Under the pieces are notes generated by a model, which saw only the letters and a list, made by a program, of their open reading frames with translations, was not told the DNA's origin and did no database searches. 64,000 bases of DNA from Rhodococcus triatomae. GTDB taxonomy: Bacteria; Actinomycetota; Actinomycetes; Mycobacteriales; Mycobacteriaceae. How positions within the stretch are numbered: position 1 is the stretch's first letter; each line of letters begins with the position of its first letter. Shown here piece after piece: positions 9,133-20,405 of the stretch. The translations under genes and the position numbers were made by a program. The stretch is taken from NCBI RefSeq assembly GCF_014217785.1, contig NZ_CP048814.1, forward strand, positions 1,674,001 to 1,738,000. The letters run 5' to 3'.

Positions 9133-9600
9133 TCAGTGCGCGGCTTCGTCCGGGTCGTCCGGCGTACGGCAGCAGTGCTCGAGCCACAGAGCCGCAGCGA
9201 CGAGCGCCACGGCGCCGCCCAATCCGACCCAGGCGCCCGGAGTGTCGGCCGCCGCCGCCCGCAGAAACGTCTGCTGCGGCAGCAGGTACAGCAGAAAGCC
9301 GATCCACACGCCCGCGGTCGCGGATCCCACCAGCGCGGATGCCTTGGCCAACGCAACCGTGCGCGCGGCCGTGATGGGGTGCAGTTGCCGCGGGCCGTCG
9401 CCGATCTCACGGTTCGCGACCCGAGTCCGGATCATGAACGCCAGCACCACTTCGATCGCGGCAACCGGATAGAGCGAGGCCCCGGCGAACAACGGAATCG
9501 GCGGAAACGAGCCGTAGAACACACGCACCAGGATCCAGGTCGCGACCACGGCCAGGACTGCCAGGCCGAGGAGGTCCCAGATTCTCGTGGGCTTCATCAT
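9133..9600 (-). CDS. DUF3180 four-helix membrane protein
   Basis: A 155-residue protein starting [20 protein letters not shown], with four predicted membrane helices. It corresponds to Rv3605c, the conserved companion of folK in mycobacteria and corynebacteria. The ATG at 9598-9600 overlaps the folK stop (ATGA); a second ATG follows immediately. A longer upstream reading of the same frame would run through folK and looks non-coding (Arg/Gly/Pro-rich). Function unknown. Confidence 0.85.
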   Translation of the reverse strand: MMKPTRIWDLLGLAVLAVVATWILVRVFYGSFPPIPLFAGASLYPVAAIEVVLAFMIRTRVANREIGDGPRQLHPITAARTVALAKASALVGSATAGVWIGFLLYLLPQQTFLRAAAADTPGAWVGLGGAVALVAAALWLEHCCRTPDDPDEAAH

Positions 9601-10100
9601 CGCCGCAACCCCTGGTCGAGCTTCCGGACCCCCGCCCGCTCGGCGGCGTCGAGACGGCTCAGCAGGGCATCGGCACGCACGATCTGATCGTCCACGACGA
9701 GTCCGGCGTCCGGTTCGACCTCCAACCACGGGATCAGCACGAACGCACGCTCGTGCGCCCGAGGGTGCGGAAGGGTCAGAACGGGATCGTCGCTGCGGAC
9801 GTCGTCGCACACCACGATGTCGACGTCGAGCGTGCGGGGCCCCCAACGCCGTGCCCGGATGCGCTCGGCCGCGGCCTCCAGTTCCTGTCCCCGTCGTAGC
9901 CATCCGCGGCAGTCGGTTGCCGGGTCGTCCACCACCACCACGGCGTTGAGGAAATCCTGCTGCTCGACACCGCCCCACGGCGCCGTCGCATAGACCGCGG
10001 ACACCGACACCGTCACGTCGGCGAGCGCGTCGACGACCGACCGCAGATGGGCGAGGCTGTCGCCGACATTGGACCCGACGGACAGCACGGCGCGGCTCAC
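9597..10100 (-). CDS. folK: 6-hydroxymethyl-7,8-dihydropterin pyrophosphokinase
   Basis: A 167-residue HPPK that transfers pyrophosphate from ATP to the pterin, the step between FolB and FolP. Signatures: SVGSNVGDS at the start, [13 protein letters not shown] (the Asp pair binds magnesium) and [16 protein letters not shown]. The GTG start at 10100 overlaps the folB stop as GTGA, giving normal family length; reading further upstream gives only Arg-rich shadow sequence. Confidence 0.96.
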   Translation of the reverse strand: MSRAVLSVGSNVGDSLAHLRSVVDALADVTVSVSAVYATAPWGGVEQQDFLNAVVVVDDPATDCRGWLRRGQELEAAAERIRARRWGPRTLDVDIVVCDDVRSDDPVLTLPHPRAHERAFVLIPWLEVEPDAGLVVDDQIVRADALLSRLDAAERAGVRKLDQGLRR

Positions 10101-10465
10101 GATCGCCTCGCCCGATCCACCACGACGGCGACGTCGGCGAAGGTCAGCGGGATCGGCGCCGCGGGTTTGTGCACGGTGACCTCGACACGCTCGACCCGGC
10201 CGTCCTCGGCGAGCACGGCGTCCGCGATCTCTCCCGCCACCGTTTCGATGAGGTCGCGCGGTGGGCCCGCGACGATACCCGCCGCGAGTTCGGCCAGCTC
10301 GCCGTAGTGCAGGGTGTCCGCGAGGGCGTCCGAGGACGCGGCCGGTGCCAGATCCATCCACACCGTGACGTCGACGAGGAAGTCCTGGCCGTCGCGGCGC
10401 TCGTGGTCGAACACACCGTGATTGCCGCGGACCCGGAGGCCGCGCAGTTCGATCCGGTCAGGCAT
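10097..10465 (-). CDS. folB: Dihydroneopterin aldolase
   Basis: A 122-residue dihydroneopterin aldolase of the T-fold family, which releases glycolaldehyde to form hydroxymethyl-dihydropterin. [19 protein letters not shown] contains the conserved GxxG/HGxF pterin-site segment, and Lys in [13 protein letters not shown] is the usual catalytic lysine. The ATG lies 8 bases inside the folP end. A longer frame upstream has shadow composition and was rejected. Confidence 0.95.
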   Translation of the reverse strand: MPDRIELRGLRVRGNHGVFDHERRDGQDFLVDVTVWMDLAPAASSDALADTLHYGELAELAAGIVAGPPRDLIETVAGEIADAVLAEDGRVERVEVTVHKPAAPIPLTFADVAVVVDRARRS

Positions 10466-11300
10466 GCCCGCGCCCCCATGCGCCCGCGACGGCGATCGCG
10501 TCCAGCGACGCCTGCGCGTCGTGTACCCGCACACCCCACGCACCGTGGACGGACGCGAGCGCGGACACCACGGCGGTCGCCGTCTCGCGACCGGCCGGAG
10601 GCCGGGGTGCGCCGGTGTCGTCGGCGAGCAGCGCGCCGAGGAAACGCTTGCGGGACGCACCGATCAGCACCGGGAACCCGAGTGCGGTGAGTTCGGGGAG
10701 CGCATGCAACAGTGCCCAGTTGTGCCCGGCGTTCTTCGCGAATCCCAGGCCCGGATCGAGCACCAGGTCGGCCGGCTCGACGCCGGCAGCCATCGCGAGA
10801 TCCACCTGCACCGTCAACTCGGCGGTCACCTCGCGCACCACGTCGTCGTAGTGGTCGGCGGCGCCCCGATGGACGTAATCGGCGGCAGAGCGCCAGTGCA
10901 TGAGTACCCACGGCGCCCTCGCCTCGGCCACCACCCGCGCCATCTCCGGGTCGGCGCGACCGCCGGACACGTCGTTGACGATCGTTGCTCCCGCCTCCAG
11001 TGCGGCGGCCGCGACGGAGGCCCGCATCGTGTCGACACTGACGCAGAGTCCCTCCGCGACCAGGTCCGCGACCACGGGCGCCACGCGAGACGCCTCGATC
11101 TCCGGGTCGATGCGGGTCGCGCCCGGACGCGTCGATTCACCTCCGACGTCGACGACGTCGACACCCAGACGACCGAGTTCGATGCCGCGGGCAACCGCGG
11201 CATCGCGATCGAGGTACCGGCCACCGTCCGAGAACGAATCACTCGTGACGTTGAGGACACCCATCACTGCGGTACGTCCTGGCGCGGGGAGACGGCTCAT
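10458..11300 (-). CDS. folP: Dihydropteroate synthase
   Basis: A 280-residue TIM-barrel dihydropteroate synthase, the sulfonamide target, which joins p-aminobenzoate to the pterin pyrophosphate. Motifs in order: [50 protein letters not shown] and GASRKRFLG. The ATG at 11300 overlaps the folE stop (ATGA). Sequence further upstream in frame is not protein-like. It is the folP1-type copy by gene order (Rv3608c). Confidence 0.97.
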   Translation of the reverse strand: MSRLPAPGRTAVMGVLNVTSDSFSDGGRYLDRDAAVARGIELGRLGVDVVDVGGESTRPGATRIDPEIEASRVAPVVADLVAEGLCVSVDTMRASVAAAALEAGATIVNDVSGGRADPEMARVVAEARAPWVLMHWRSAADYVHRGAADHYDDVVREVTAELTVQVDLAMAAGVEPADLVLDPGLGFAKNAGHNWALLHALPELTALGFPVLIGASRKRFLGALLADDTGAPRPPAGRETATAVVSALASVHGAWGVRVHDAQASLDAIAVAGAWGRGHA

Positions 11301-11956
11301 TTGCGCAGGATCAGGTCCAGGGCCTCGGACCGCGAGGCGGCGCTCGACTGCAGCGTGCCGCGCACTGCCGAGGTCGTCGTGCGGGCGCCGGGTTTGCGGA
11401 TACCCCGCATGGCCATGCACAGGTGCTCCGCCTCGACCACCACGATCACGCCGCGCGGATCGAGCTTGCGCATCATCGCGTCGGCGACCTGGCTGGTCAG
11501 CCGCTCCTGCACCTGAGGGCGCTTGGCGTAGAGATCGACGAGGCGGGCCAGCTTCGACAGCCCGGTGACCCGACCCGTCGGGCCGGGAATGTAGCCGACG
11601 TGCGCGACGCCGTGGAACGAGACCAGATGGTGCTCGCACGTGGAGAACATCGGGATGTCGCGCACGACGACGAGTTCCTGGTGCCCCTCGTCGAAGGTCG
11701 TGTTCAGGACGGCGTCGGGATCGGTGTACAGACCGGCGAACACCTCGCGGTAGGCACGCGCCACTCGGGCAGGTGTGTCCACGAGGCCGGGGCGGGACGG
11801 ATCCTCGCCGACCGCGATCAGCAACTCGCGCACTGCAGCCTCGGCGCGTTCCTGGTCGAACGGCCGCCCGGTGGCAGTGGCCACCTCAGCGGATGGCACC
11901 ACCGAATCGACGCCTGCCCCGCTGTGGCCGTCACTGCTCAGATCGTTGACCGACAA
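11297..11956 (-). CDS. folE: GTP cyclohydrolase I
   Basis: A 219-residue GTP cyclohydrolase I that starts folate synthesis by converting GTP to dihydroneopterin triphosphate. Zinc ligands are seen in [12 protein letters not shown] and [12 protein letters not shown]. The start is TTG at 11956: GGAGGAG lies 7 bases upstream and no better ATG or GTG exists. It leads the overlapping folE-folP-folB-folK-DUF3180 set. The 5' region contains a 19-bp tandem repeat with two copies of a possible -10 element. Confidence 0.97.
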   Translation of the reverse strand: MSVNDLSSDGHSGAGVDSVVPSAEVATATGRPFDQERAEAAVRELLIAVGEDPSRPGLVDTPARVARAYREVFAGLYTDPDAVLNTTFDEGHQELVVVRDIPMFSTCEHHLVSFHGVAHVGYIPGPTGRVTGLSKLARLVDLYAKRPQVQERLTSQVADAMMRKLDPRGVIVVVEAEHLCMAMRGIRKPGARTTTSAVRGTLQSSAASRSEALDLILRK

Positions 11957-11991
11957 CCGAACACTCCTCCATCACCGGGGCCGTGTGCCCG

Positions 11992-12029
11992 GGCACCAGC
12001 CTAATGTCGCGGCACCAGCCTAATGTCGC
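11992..12029 (-). repeat. Two perfect tandem copies of a 19-bp unit upstream of folE
   Basis: The unit GGCACCAGCCTAATGTCGC occurs at 11992-12010 and again at 12011-12029. On the minus strand each copy contains TAGGCT, a TANNNT hexamer, so the duplication may have doubled the folE -10 region. It ends 5 bp from the ftsH stop. Confidence 0.85.
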
Positions 12030-12034
12030 GCTGA

Positions 12035-14554
12035 TCAGCGACCGCCGTCCGGCCCCTCCCACGCGCGGGTGGGGGTGTCGTCGTCTCCCGGCCGAGCCTG
12101 ATCCTGTGGGCCCTGCTGGGCCTGCTCCTGTGGGGCCGGGCCTTGTCCGGCCTGCGGCTGGGACTGTTGGCCGGGCTGTTCCCAGCCCTGCTGTTCGGGG
12201 CCCTGGCCACCGTCACGCGGCGGCCAGCCGGGTGCTGACCAGCCGGCCGGGGCACCGTAGTCGGGCCGCTGCTCGGGTACACCCGGCTGGTACGAGCCGG
12301 GAGCCGGCTGCTGGTAGCCGCCGCCCTGCGGGTAGCCCCCTTGCGGATAGCCACCGTACGGCCCACCGTTCTGAGGTCCACCGTTGTGGGGCCCACCGTG
12401 CTGCGGGCTGCCGTACTGGGGGCCGCCATGCTGCGGACCGCCGTACGGACCGCCGTACTGGGGGCCACCGTGGGAAGGACCCGCGTGCTGCGGTCCACCA
12501 TGCTGCGGCCCGCTGTTCTGGGCGCTACCCTGCGGCACCTGCGGCTGCGGGTACCCGTTGGACGGCGTTGCCTGCGCCCCTGCGCCGCTGAGCACCGGCT
12601 CGGGCTCCTGGTGCGGGGGCCACGGCTCGCCGCGTTCGATGGCGAGCTCGCGCGGAGTCTTGATCGGCGGCTTGTCCGAAGGAACGCGATCGCCGAAATC
12701 GTTGAAGAGGGTGATCCGGGGACGCTTCTCCACCGACGTGAAGATCTTCTCGAGATCCTTACGGGTGAGGGTCTCGCGTTCGAGCAGTTCCGACGCCAGG
12801 ACGTCGAGCACGTCGCGATACTCGTTGAGGATCGACCACGCCTCGGTGTGTGCCGCCTCGATGAGGTTGCGCACCTCCTCGTCGATCTCGCGGGCCACCT
12901 CGTGCGAGTAGTCCGACTGCACGCCCATGGAGCGTCCGAGGAACGGGTCGCCGCCCTCCTGTCCGTACCGGACGGCACCGAGTTTCGCGCTCATGCCGTA
13001 TTCGGTGACCATCGCACGAGCGATCTTGGTCGCCATGTCGATATCCGACGACGCTCCCGTCGTCGGCTCGTGGAACACCAGTTCCTCGGCAGCGCGGCCA
13101 CCCATCGCCATGACGAGTCGCGCGATCATCTCGGACCGGGTCATCAGGCCCTTGTCGTCCTCGGGGACGGTCATGGCATGGCCCCCGGTGCGGCCCCGCG
13201 CGAGGATCGTGACCTTGTACACCGGCTCGATGTCCGGCATCGCCCACGCCGCGAGAGTGTGCCCGCCCTCGTGGTAGGCGGTGATCTTCTTCTCTTCCTC
13301 GCTGATGATCCGGCTCTTGCGCCGCGGTCCGCCGACGACGCGGTCCACGGACTCCTCCAGCGCGGCCTCGGTGATGAGGCTGCCGTTCTCGCGCGCCGTG
13401 AGCAGCGCCGCCTCGTTGATGACGTTGGCCAGGTCTGCGCCGGACATGCCGACAGTGCGCTTGGCCAGGCCCTCGAGGTCCGCGTTCTGGTCGATCGGCT
13501 TGCCCTGCGAGTGCACCTTCAAGATCGCCCGCCTACCGGCCAGGTCGGGTGCACCGACCGGGATCTGACGGTCGAACCGGCCCGGGCGCAGTAGCGCCGG
13601 GTCGAGAATGTCCGGTCGGTTGGTGGCCGCGATGAGGATGATGCCCTGGCGGTCGCCGAAGCCGTCCATCTCGACGAGCAACTGGTTGAGCGTCTGCTCG
13701 CGCTCGTCGTGGCCACCGCCGAGGCCGGCACCGCGCTGACGGCCGACGGCGTCGATCTCGTCGACGAAGATGATGCAGGGGCTGTTCTGCTTGGCCTGCT
13801 CGAAGAGGTCGCGGACACGGGAGGCGCCGACACCGACGAACATCTCCACGAAGTCCGAACCGGAGATGGTGAAGAACGGGACACCGGCCTCGCCTGCGAC
13901 GGCGCGGGCGAGCAGCGTCTTACCCGTTCCCGGCGGGCCGTAGAGCAGAACACCCTTGGGGATCTTCGCGCCGAGCGCCTGGTAGCGCGCCGGGCTCTGC
14001 AGGAAGTCCTTGATCTCGTACAGCTCTTCGACGGCCTCGTCCGCACCCGCGACGTCGGAGAAGGTGGTCTTCGGCATGTCCTTGGACAGCTGCTTGGCCT
14101 TCGACTTGCCGAAGCCCATGACACCGCCGCGGCCACCGCCCTGCATGCGGCTCATCACGAAGAAGAAGATGCCGAGCAGAATGATCATCGGCAGCATGAA
14201 CAGCAGGATCGAGGAGAACCAGCTGTCCTGCGTGACCGTGGTGTTGTAGCTCTCGAGACCCTGCGAGGACACCTTGTCGAACAACTGCTCCGACGCCGAC
14301 TCCGGGTACTTCGCGAGGATCTCGGTGCTGCCCTCGGTGTCGTCGTTGCCGTCGTTCAGCCAGAGCCGGATCTGCTGCTCGCGGTCGTCGATCTGCGCCT
14401 TGTTCACGTTCTCCGCGTCGAGCTGGGCGATCGCGACGGACGTGTCGACATTCTGGAAGCCCCGCGTGTCGTTCCCGAAGTAGCTGAAGGCGTAGATCAC
14501 CAACAGGATGCCGAAAACGATCGCCAGGTTGCGAATCACTGTCTTACGGTTCAT
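12035..14554 (-). CDS. ftsH: ATP-dependent zinc metalloprotease FtsH
   Basis: An 839-residue membrane AAA+ protease that degrades misfolded membrane and short-lived proteins. Two N-terminal helices (about 9-27 and 116-136) flank an extracytoplasmic loop. Then come Walker A GPPGTGKT near residue 203, Walker [11 protein letters not shown], the second-region-of-homology Arg fingers, and the zinc site HEGGH near residue 427. The tail from about residue 665 is an unusual Gly/Pro/Gln/His/Tyr repeat ([17 protein letters not shown]). The ATG at 14554 gives MNRKTVIRN; the frame runs further upstream but without membrane-protein sense. Confidence 0.97.
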   Translation of the reverse strand: MNRKTVIRNLAIVFGILLVIYAFSYFGNDTRGFQNVDTSVAIAQLDAENVNKAQIDDREQQIRLWLNDGNDDTEGSTEILAKYPESASEQLFDKVSSQGLESYNTTVTQDSWFSSILLFMLPMIILLGIFFFVMSRMQGGGRGGVMGFGKSKAKQLSKDMPKTTFSDVAGADEAVEELYEIKDFLQSPARYQALGAKIPKGVLLYGPPGTGKTLLARAVAGEAGVPFFTISGSDFVEMFVGVGASRVRDLFEQAKQNSPCIIFVDEIDAVGRQRGAGLGGGHDEREQTLNQLLVEMDGFGDRQGIILIAATNRPDILDPALLRPGRFDRQIPVGAPDLAGRRAILKVHSQGKPIDQNADLEGLAKRTVGMSGADLANVINEAALLTARENGSLITEAALEESVDRVVGGPRRKSRIISEEEKKITAYHEGGHTLAAWAMPDIEPVYKVTILARGRTGGHAMTVPEDDKGLMTRSEMIARLVMAMGGRAAEELVFHEPTTGASSDIDMATKIARAMVTEYGMSAKLGAVRYGQEGGDPFLGRSMGVQSDYSHEVAREIDEEVRNLIEAAHTEAWSILNEYRDVLDVLASELLERETLTRKDLEKIFTSVEKRPRITLFNDFGDRVPSDKPPIKTPRELAIERGEPWPPHQEPEPVLSGAGAQATPSNGYPQPQVPQGSAQNSGPQHGGPQHAGPSHGGPQYGGPYGGPQHGGPQYGSPQHGGPHNGGPQNGGPYGGYPQGGYPQGGGYQQPAPGSYQPGVPEQRPDYGAPAGWSAPGWPPRDGGQGPEQQGWEQPGQQSQPQAGQGPAPQEQAQQGPQDQARPGDDDTPTRAWEGPDGGR

Positions 14555-14771
14555 ACAGGTCGACCGAAGTGGCCGGTCCTTTCGAGAGTGCGGGCCTTCC
14601 GAGTGCGCGTTCCGGGTGTCAACCGGACAAACCAGGTTACCGCGAACTCCCGACTCCCCGTTCGGGGAGCGGTGCACGGACCACCGGGCAGCGTCCGGAT
14701 ACCCGGAGACAGCATCACCACCAACAACGCGCCGCGACCGTGGATGGTTCCCGACCCCCGGCCCGGCGGGT

Positions 14772-16118
14772 TCAGCTCAGATCGGCGACCCGCTCCCAGG
14801 CCCGCGCCCGTTCGATCTCACCGGCCAGGCCCAGGATGGCGGATTCGGCACCCGGTGGACCTGCGATCTGCACTGCCGTCGGTGTCCGCGAAACCGGGTG
14901 GACCCCGAAGGGAACACTCGCGGCCGGCCAGCCGAGCAGGTTCCACACCGGCGTGAACGAGGCGTAGCGCACGTTGGACAGCATGTTCGCCACCCAGGAC
15001 TTCTCGCTCCAGGCGATGGCCGCGGGTCCGGGACGCAGGAGCGTCGGCGTGACCACCAGATCGATGCCCTCGAACACGCGGGAGAACGCTGCTTCGAGCC
15101 GGTCCAGCGAACGGGGGTTGACCGACCGCAGCATCCGGCCGACACCGATGTGCCTGCGAGTGCGCGGCTGCAGGAGTTCGTCGTCGAACTCCTCCGCGTC
15201 GGCGGCGGTGCCCAGCGTCCACCGCGCGAGCAGTGGCAGCAGGTCGACCGGATACGGCAAGCGGGTCGGCGTGGTCCGGTGACCGAGATCGGCGAGCAAC
15301 GAGCCGGCATCGTGCGCCGCAGCGCTCCACCGTTCGTCCACCGACACCACCGGGCTCGGCGACGACGGTGCGATGCCCACGCGCAGGGGCTCGGGAGTGG
15401 CGACGTCCGCGAGGCCCGGTTCGGCCGCGAGCACCGACAGCATCAGTGCCGCGTCCCCGACCGTCGTCGCGAGGACGCCGTTCTCTCCCATACCGAACCA
15501 GCTGTTGGCACCCAGTTCCGACGGAACCAGTCCCCGGCCGGGCTTGATCCCGAACACTCCGCAGTTGGCCGCGGGAATCCGGATGGAACCGAGGCCGTCC
15601 GTGCCGTGGGCCAGTGGCACCATGCCCGCGGCGACCGCGGCGCCGGCGCCGCCGGAGGACCCACCTGCGGTGTAGGCGGGGTTGCGGGGATTGCGGGTGA
15701 TCCGCCCCGGGACGTCGGTCGTGCCCCACACGCACAGTTCCGGAACGGCGGTCCGGCCGACCAGGATCGCGCCCGCCTGTCGCAACCGGGTCACGACGGG
15801 GTGGTCGGTGGTCGCGGGTTCCATGGGCGCCGCGGCGGATCCCTCGCGCAATGTGTGGCCGGCCATCGGGACCACGTCCTTGATCGCCACCGGGACTCCG
15901 GCGAGCGGGAACTCGGCGCGGTCGGGCGCCCGGTCCAGGGCGACTGCCGCAGCGCGAGCCTCGTCGGCGTGGACGTCCACGAACGCGTGGAAGACGTCGT
16001 CGTGGCGCGCGATCCGATCGAGCGTGCTCTCGACGACGTCGGCGGCGTCGAGGGTGCCCGCGCGGACGCGCTGCGCGATCGTGACGGCGGTCTCGGGACT
16101 GTTCGCGGGCTCACCCAT
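14772..16118 (-). CDS. Amidase signature family enzyme
   Basis: A 448-residue amidase signature protein. The Gly/Ser-rich core reads [15 protein letters not shown] then [13 protein letters not shown], giving the Ser-Ser-Lys triad: Ser of GGSSGG, Ser of GSIRIPA, and Lys in VAIKDVV near residue 80. Such enzymes hydrolyse small amides; the substrate cannot be told, and it is not gatA, since no gatC or gatB is near. It stands between hpt and ftsH, where mycobacteria carry other genes, so it looks like an accessory insertion in a conserved block. Confidence 0.9.
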   Translation of the reverse strand: MGEPANSPETAVTIAQRVRAGTLDAADVVESTLDRIARHDDVFHAFVDVHADEARAAAVALDRAPDRAEFPLAGVPVAIKDVVPMAGHTLREGSAAAPMEPATTDHPVVTRLRQAGAILVGRTAVPELCVWGTTDVPGRITRNPRNPAYTAGGSSGGAGAAVAAGMVPLAHGTDGLGSIRIPAANCGVFGIKPGRGLVPSELGANSWFGMGENGVLATTVGDAALMLSVLAAEPGLADVATPEPLRVGIAPSSPSPVVSVDERWSAAAHDAGSLLADLGHRTTPTRLPYPVDLLPLLARWTLGTAADAEEFDDELLQPRTRRHIGVGRMLRSVNPRSLDRLEAAFSRVFEGIDLVVTPTLLRPGPAAIAWSEKSWVANMLSNVRYASFTPVWNLLGWPAASVPFGVHPVSRTPTAVQIAGPPGAESAILGLAGEIERARAWERVADLS

Positions 16119-16229
16119 CCGGCGAGTATAAGGAGAGCGAGGTCACCTGGTCATGCCCGCCGGGTGCCCGCCCGGTTCTTCCGGCAGATTCGCCCCGGCA
16201 CTTCCGGCAGGTTCGACTGCCGTGGCCTG

Positions 16230-16784
16230 TCAGCCGCCGTAGACCTTCGGGTCGAGGGTGCCGATGTACGGCAGGTCGCGGTACCGCTCCGCGTAGTCGA
16301 GCCCATATCCGACGACGAACTCGTTGGGGATGTCGAAGCCCACGTGGGCCACCTCGATGTCCACCTTGACGGCCTCCGGCTTGCGCAGCAGCGTGACGAC
16401 CTCGAGGGAAGCCGGGTTGCGGGTGGAGAGGTTGCGCATCAGCCAGGACAGGGTCAGCCCGGAGTCGATGATGTCCTCGACGATCAGCACGTGCCGTCCG
16501 GCGATGTCCTTGTCGAGATCCTTGAGGATCCGCACCACACCGGAGGACGAGGTGGACGAGCCGTAGGAACTGACGGCCATGAACTCGAGTTGCGAAGGGA
16601 TCGTCAGGGCCCGCGCGAAGTCGGTCATGAAGAAGATGGCGCCCTTGAGCACGCCGACGAGGAGCAGGTCGCCGTCGGGTCCGCCGTCCGGGTAGCGCCC
16701 GGCGACCTCCGCGGCCAGTTCGGCGGTGCGCTGCTGGATCTCCTCCTCGGAAATCAGCACCGATGCGATGTCGCCCTCGTACAC
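16230..16784 (-). CDS. hpt: Hypoxanthine phosphoribosyltransferase
   Basis: A 184-residue purine salvage enzyme that makes IMP or GMP from the free base and PRPP. The PRPP-binding motif is [30 protein letters not shown] and [20 protein letters not shown] are other family segments. The start is GTG at 16784, with GGAAGGG upstream; it lies 4 bp after the tilS stop, and hpt-tilS pairing is conserved in many bacteria. Downstream is a weak hairpin at 16205-16222. Confidence 0.95.
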   Translation of the reverse strand: MYEGDIASVLISEEEIQQRTAELAAEVAGRYPDGGPDGDLLLVGVLKGAIFFMTDFARALTIPSQLEFMAVSSYGSSTSSSGVVRILKDLDKDIAGRHVLIVEDIIDSGLTLSWLMRNLSTRNPASLEVVTLLRKPEAVKVDIEVAHVGFDIPNEFVVGYGLDYAERYRDLPYIGTLDPKVYGG

Positions 16785-16788
16785 GCCG

Positions 16789-17772
16789 TCATACCCTTCC
16801 TCGGTCGTCCAGTCCGACGCTCAGCCTGCCATGCCGCCGGGTGACCACCAACCTCGCCTCGGGCGAACCCCCACCGACCGCCACCCCGCCCTGACCGCGC
16901 CAACGGCCGACCAGATCGTCGACCGCCCGTAACTGCTTGTCCGTCAAGGACGTTGCACCCGCGTCGAGGAGCCAGGACCGCAGGACTCTCCTGCGGACGG
17001 GCGGCGCGGCCGGCTCGAGGGCCGCGACGTCGACGCCTTCGTCACCGCTCCCACGCGCGTCCCCACCCACATCCGCGGCGAGCACGTCCAGGACAGCGCC
17101 GTCCTCACGGAGCTGATCGGCCGTCCGGGCCAGTGCCGCCGACACACCCCCACCGAGGACGTCCTCGAGCAGGGGCAGTACCTCGGCGCGCAGCCGCACC
17201 CGCACGAAGTCGGGGGACGAGTTGTGCGGATCCTCGTACGGGTCCAGGCCCAGCTCCCGGCACGCGGTCCGGGTGACGGCGCGCCGGACACCGAGCAGGG
17301 GGCGTCCCCACGGCTCGTCGAACGGACTCATGCCCCAGATCGATCGCCCGCCGGAGCCGCGGGCGAGGCCGAGCAACACCGTCTCGGCCTGGTCGTCGAG
17401 GGTGTGCCCGAGCAGGACCGGCCGGCCGTGTGCGGCCGCGCCGAGCGCTGCATATCTGGCACGCCGGGCCGCCGCCTCGACCCCGCCGGGCCCCTGCACC
17501 TCGACGGAGACGACCTCCGCGGACAGGCATCCGAGCGTCAGCGCCCGCTGCCGTGCCCGATCCGCGACCTCGGCGGAACCCGATTGCAGCCGGTGATCGA
17601 CCACCACGGCGTGGACGACGTCCGCCTCCGCGACGGCGGCCGCGGTGAGCGCGAGCGAGTCCGCTCCACCGGACAGCGCCACCGTCACGGGGCCGGTCGG
17701 TGCGTGTGCGGCCAGCCAGGCCCGTACGGCGTGGCGGACCTCCAGGATCGCGGGCTCCTCCGGGAGTCGCAC
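16789..17772 (-). CDS. tilS: tRNA(Ile)-lysidine synthetase
   Basis: A 327-residue PP-loop ATPase that modifies C34 of tRNA-Ile(CAU) to lysidine so that it reads AUA. The P-loop is [30 protein letters not shown] and [15 protein letters not shown] are typical. GTG at 17772, 2 bp after the upstream stop, gives normal length. A frame extending upstream exists but is Ala/Arg-rich shadow. Confidence 0.94.
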   Translation of the reverse strand: MRLPEEPAILEVRHAVRAWLAAHAPTGPVTVALSGGADSLALTAAAVAEADVVHAVVVDHRLQSGSAEVADRARQRALTLGCLSAEVVSVEVQGPGGVEAAARRARYAALGAAAHGRPVLLGHTLDDQAETVLLGLARGSGGRSIWGMSPFDEPWGRPLLGVRRAVTRTACRELGLDPYEDPHNSSPDFVRVRLRAEVLPLLEDVLGGGVSAALARTADQLREDGAVLDVLAADVGGDARGSGDEGVDVAALEPAAPPVRRRVLRSWLLDAGATSLTDKQLRAVDDLVGRWRGQGGVAVGGGSPEARLVVTRRHGRLSVGLDDRGRV

Positions 17773-17774
17773 GG

Positions 17775-18839
17775 TCAGCCCAGCACCCGCCGCACCCAGG
17801 CGTCGGGCTGTTCGATCTCGGTGAGCAGCGGCAGCGTGTCGGGCCCGGCCCACACGGCGTTGAACTGCTGCATTCCCACCCGGTTCACGACGGCGTCGAC
17901 GAACGACTTGCCACGGACGTACTGGGCGATCTTCGCGTCCATTCCCAGCAGAGCGCGCACCAGCCGCTGTACCGGGTTGCTCTTGCGGTGGCGACGCGCG
18001 TCGAAGGCCGAGCGGATGCGAGCCACCGACGGCACCACCGCGGGCCCGACGGCGTCCATGACGTGGTCGGCGTGACCCTCGAGAAGCGTGCCGAGCACGA
18101 GGAGCCGGTCGAGCGCCTCACGCTGCGGAGGCGCCTGGGTGGCCCGGAGGAGTCCGACGATGCCGCCGACCGACCCGTCCGCGCCCTCGCCTCTGCCGCG
18201 GACCGCGTCGGCGAGACGCCCGGCGATGTCGGTGACGGACTCGTCGGCACCGGAGCCGAGGGTCTCCACCGTCTGCTGCATGTAGTCCGCGAGCCACGGT
18301 GAGGACGAGAACTGCACCCGGTGGGTGACCTCGTGCAGACACACCCAGAGCCGGAAGTCGCTGGGCGGCACCTTCAGTGCCCGTTCGACCGCCACGACGT
18401 TGGGGGTGATCAACAGCAGGGTGCCGTCGTCCGTGAACGGGTCGTACTGCCCGAGCACGGCCGACGAGAGGTAGGCGAGCATGGCACCGGCCTGCAACCC
18501 GGCGGGCTTTCCGACGATCAGTCCGCTGCTGCCCTCCCCACCGGTCAGCTGGGCCATCGAGTTCGCGGCCGCCTCGATCCAGCCGGCGCGGTCGAGCACC
18601 AGCGCGTCGGGGACGGGCAGTCCGTCCGCGAGGCCGGTGACGTCGCGGACGGGACCCTCGGCGCGCCTCGACGCGTCGGCGAGTTCCGCATCCGCGGCGT
18701 CGGCGGTGTACCGGGTCATCGCCGGCCCCTTGCGGGCCAGGCGCACACCGGCCTTCGCGGCCAGGCCCCAGTCCACCGCGCCGTGGAACATGTTGTCCCC
18801 GGTGTCCCCGTCGTCTGTCTGCCTCTCGATCTCGGTCAT
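17775..18839 (-). CDS. Zincin-like metallopeptidase (DUF2342/Rv3626c type)
   Basis: A 354-residue protein containing LWVCLHEVTHRVQF, where HEVTH fits the HExxH zinc-protease motif. This is the Rv3626c family, annotated elsewhere as a zinc-dependent metalloprotease or 'coenzyme F420 biosynthesis-associated' protein, with no proven substrate. No signal peptide is visible. It lies 13 bp after dacB and 2 bp before tilS, so the genes dacB to hpt probably share a transcript. Confidence is high for the family and low for activity. Confidence 0.85.
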   Translation of the reverse strand: MTEIERQTDDGDTGDNMFHGAVDWGLAAKAGVRLARKGPAMTRYTADAADAELADASRRAEGPVRDVTGLADGLPVPDALVLDRAGWIEAAANSMAQLTGGEGSSGLIVGKPAGLQAGAMLAYLSSAVLGQYDPFTDDGTLLLITPNVVAVERALKVPPSDFRLWVCLHEVTHRVQFSSSPWLADYMQQTVETLGSGADESVTDIAGRLADAVRGRGEGADGSVGGIVGLLRATQAPPQREALDRLLVLGTLLEGHADHVMDAVGPAVVPSVARIRSAFDARRHRKSNPVQRLVRALLGMDAKIAQYVRGKSFVDAVVNRVGMQQFNAVWAGPDTLPLLTEIEQPDAWVRRVLG

Positions 18840-18852
18840 CGCCCCACCCCGT

Positions 18853-20253
18853 TCATGTGCACCCGCAGTTGCGCAGCGTCGCGGCGAGCGCGTCGAGCGC
18901 GGGCCTGCTCTCGTGTGGTGGCCGTCCGTTGGAGAGCAGCGCGAAGGTCAGGACCCGACCACTCTGGTCGACGACGTAGCCCGCCAGTCCGCTGGCCTCG
19001 GAGAGGGTGCCGGTCTTGGCCCGCACCCAGCCGGCACCGTCCCGGTTCCCGGAGGCATACCGGTCGGAGAGGCTGCCGGTGGAACCGGCGACGGGCAGGT
19101 AGTCGAGCATGGGGCGCAGTTCGGTGTGTTCACCCGCGGCGGCGGCGGTGAGGATCTGGTCGAGCAACCGCGGTGTGACCCGGTCGTCCACCGACAGACC
19201 GCTGGCGTCGTGCATGACGAGGCCGGTCATGTCGAAACCCGCCGTGTAGAGGGCCTGGCCGATCGCCGCGGCGGCGCCGTCGAACGACCCGGCCGCGCCG
19301 GCGTGGATCGCGATCTCGCGACCGATGGCCTCGGCGAGCACATTGTCCGAGTGTTCCATCATTTGCTGCAGTCGGTCACGCAGTGGGGCCGATCGCACCT
19401 CGGCGAGGACGTTCGCGCCCTCCGCTGCGGAACCGGCGACGACCGTCGCGGGGTCGATGCCCAGCGCCGACGCGATCGTGCGGCCGGCGTCGAGTGCCGG
19501 TGACGGACTGCGCGGCGACTCGTCGCGGAGCGGGTCCAACCGGCCACCGTCGATCATCACCGGCTCGGTGGGGGTGATGAAGCCCGCTCCGACGTCCTCG
19601 GGGAACCAGCCGGACGCCATCGCGGGTCCGCTGTAGATCCCGGTGTCGACGACGAGCGAGGTGGGTTGCACCCCCTGGGACCGGATCTGCTCCACCAGAT
19701 CGGAGACTCGCGCGGCACCCGGGTAGTAGCCGGAGGTGCCCGGCGGCATCGCGGTCAGGGTGGGGTCGCCGCCGGCGACGAGCACGATCCGCCCCGGTTC
19801 GTCCCCCTCGACGAGTGTGGTCGGCACCCGCTGGTCGCCGGGGAGAGTGAGCAGGGCCGCGGCGGCGGTGAGCACCTTCGTGGTCGACGCCGGGAGTTTC
19901 GGGGACTCGGGGCCGACGCTCCACAGCTCCTGCCCGGTCTCGGCATCGCTCACGGTGCCGCTGAACGACCCGAGGTCGGGGTTGGCCGCTGCCGGACCCA
20001 ACGCGGCCGCGAGCCCGGCGGGAGTCGGCGCGGGGGCGCCACCCGGCAGGGGGACGACCTGCGGCGCCGCGGTGACGAGCGGCGGGGTGGGCAGTGCCGA
20101 GACCGCGTCCCCGGTACCGCGCGTCCGGTCGACGGCGATGACGACTGCCGCGATCGCGACGGCAACCACCGCGATCGTCGCGAGGAGGATCCGCATGTTG
20201 CGGCGGTGCCGCTCCTCCAACCTGCCGACCTTCTTGCTGTCCTGGCCAGCCAA
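18853..20253 (-). CDS. dacB: D-alanyl-D-alanine carboxypeptidase/endopeptidase, PBP4 type
   Basis: A 466-residue class C penicillin-binding protein of the S13 family, acting on peptidoglycan outside the membrane. A short basic N-terminus and one membrane anchor ([20 protein letters not shown]) precede a Pro/Ala linker. Catalytic motifs: SxxK as ASTTK, SxN as HSDN, and KTG as AKTGTLS. The start is most likely TTG at 20253, preceded by AGGGAGG, giving near the length of Rv3627c; GTG codons further upstream are alternatives. It diverges from ppa. Confidence 0.92.
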   Translation of the reverse strand: MAGQDSKKVGRLEERHRRNMRILLATIAVVAVAIAAVVIAVDRTRGTGDAVSALPTPPLVTAAPQVVPLPGGAPAPTPAGLAAALGPAAANPDLGSFSGTVSDAETGQELWSVGPESPKLPASTTKVLTAAAALLTLPGDQRVPTTLVEGDEPGRIVLVAGGDPTLTAMPPGTSGYYPGAARVSDLVEQIRSQGVQPTSLVVDTGIYSGPAMASGWFPEDVGAGFITPTEPVMIDGGRLDPLRDESPRSPSPALDAGRTIASALGIDPATVVAGSAAEGANVLAEVRSAPLRDRLQQMMEHSDNVLAEAIGREIAIHAGAAGSFDGAAAAIGQALYTAGFDMTGLVMHDASGLSVDDRVTPRLLDQILTAAAAGEHTELRPMLDYLPVAGSTGSLSDRYASGNRDGAGWVRAKTGTLSEASGLAGYVVDQSGRVLTFALLSNGRPPHESRPALDALAATLRNCGCT

Positions 20254-20405
20254 CGCGCCTCCCTCTCGTCCCGGCACCACCCGGTGCGGCACCCGGTGGC
20301 ACCGAGTTCCCCACCGTGCGACGTTCCACTGTGCGACCTCACACCCTATCGCCGGGCGGTATCCTTCCCGACGAATCATCACCGATACGACAGCGAGGAA
20401 GCGGC

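Noticed and set aside
12340-12530. Regular short repeats that might suggest a CRISPR array
   Set aside because: Units are imperfect, in frame and encode the Gly/Pro/Gln tail of FtsH; there are no spacers or cas genes.
14508-16844. Long open frame (about 778 codons) opposite the amidase and hpt
   Set aside because: Crosses two well-supported genes and their gap; Arg/Gly/His-rich with no motif. A third-position GC shadow.
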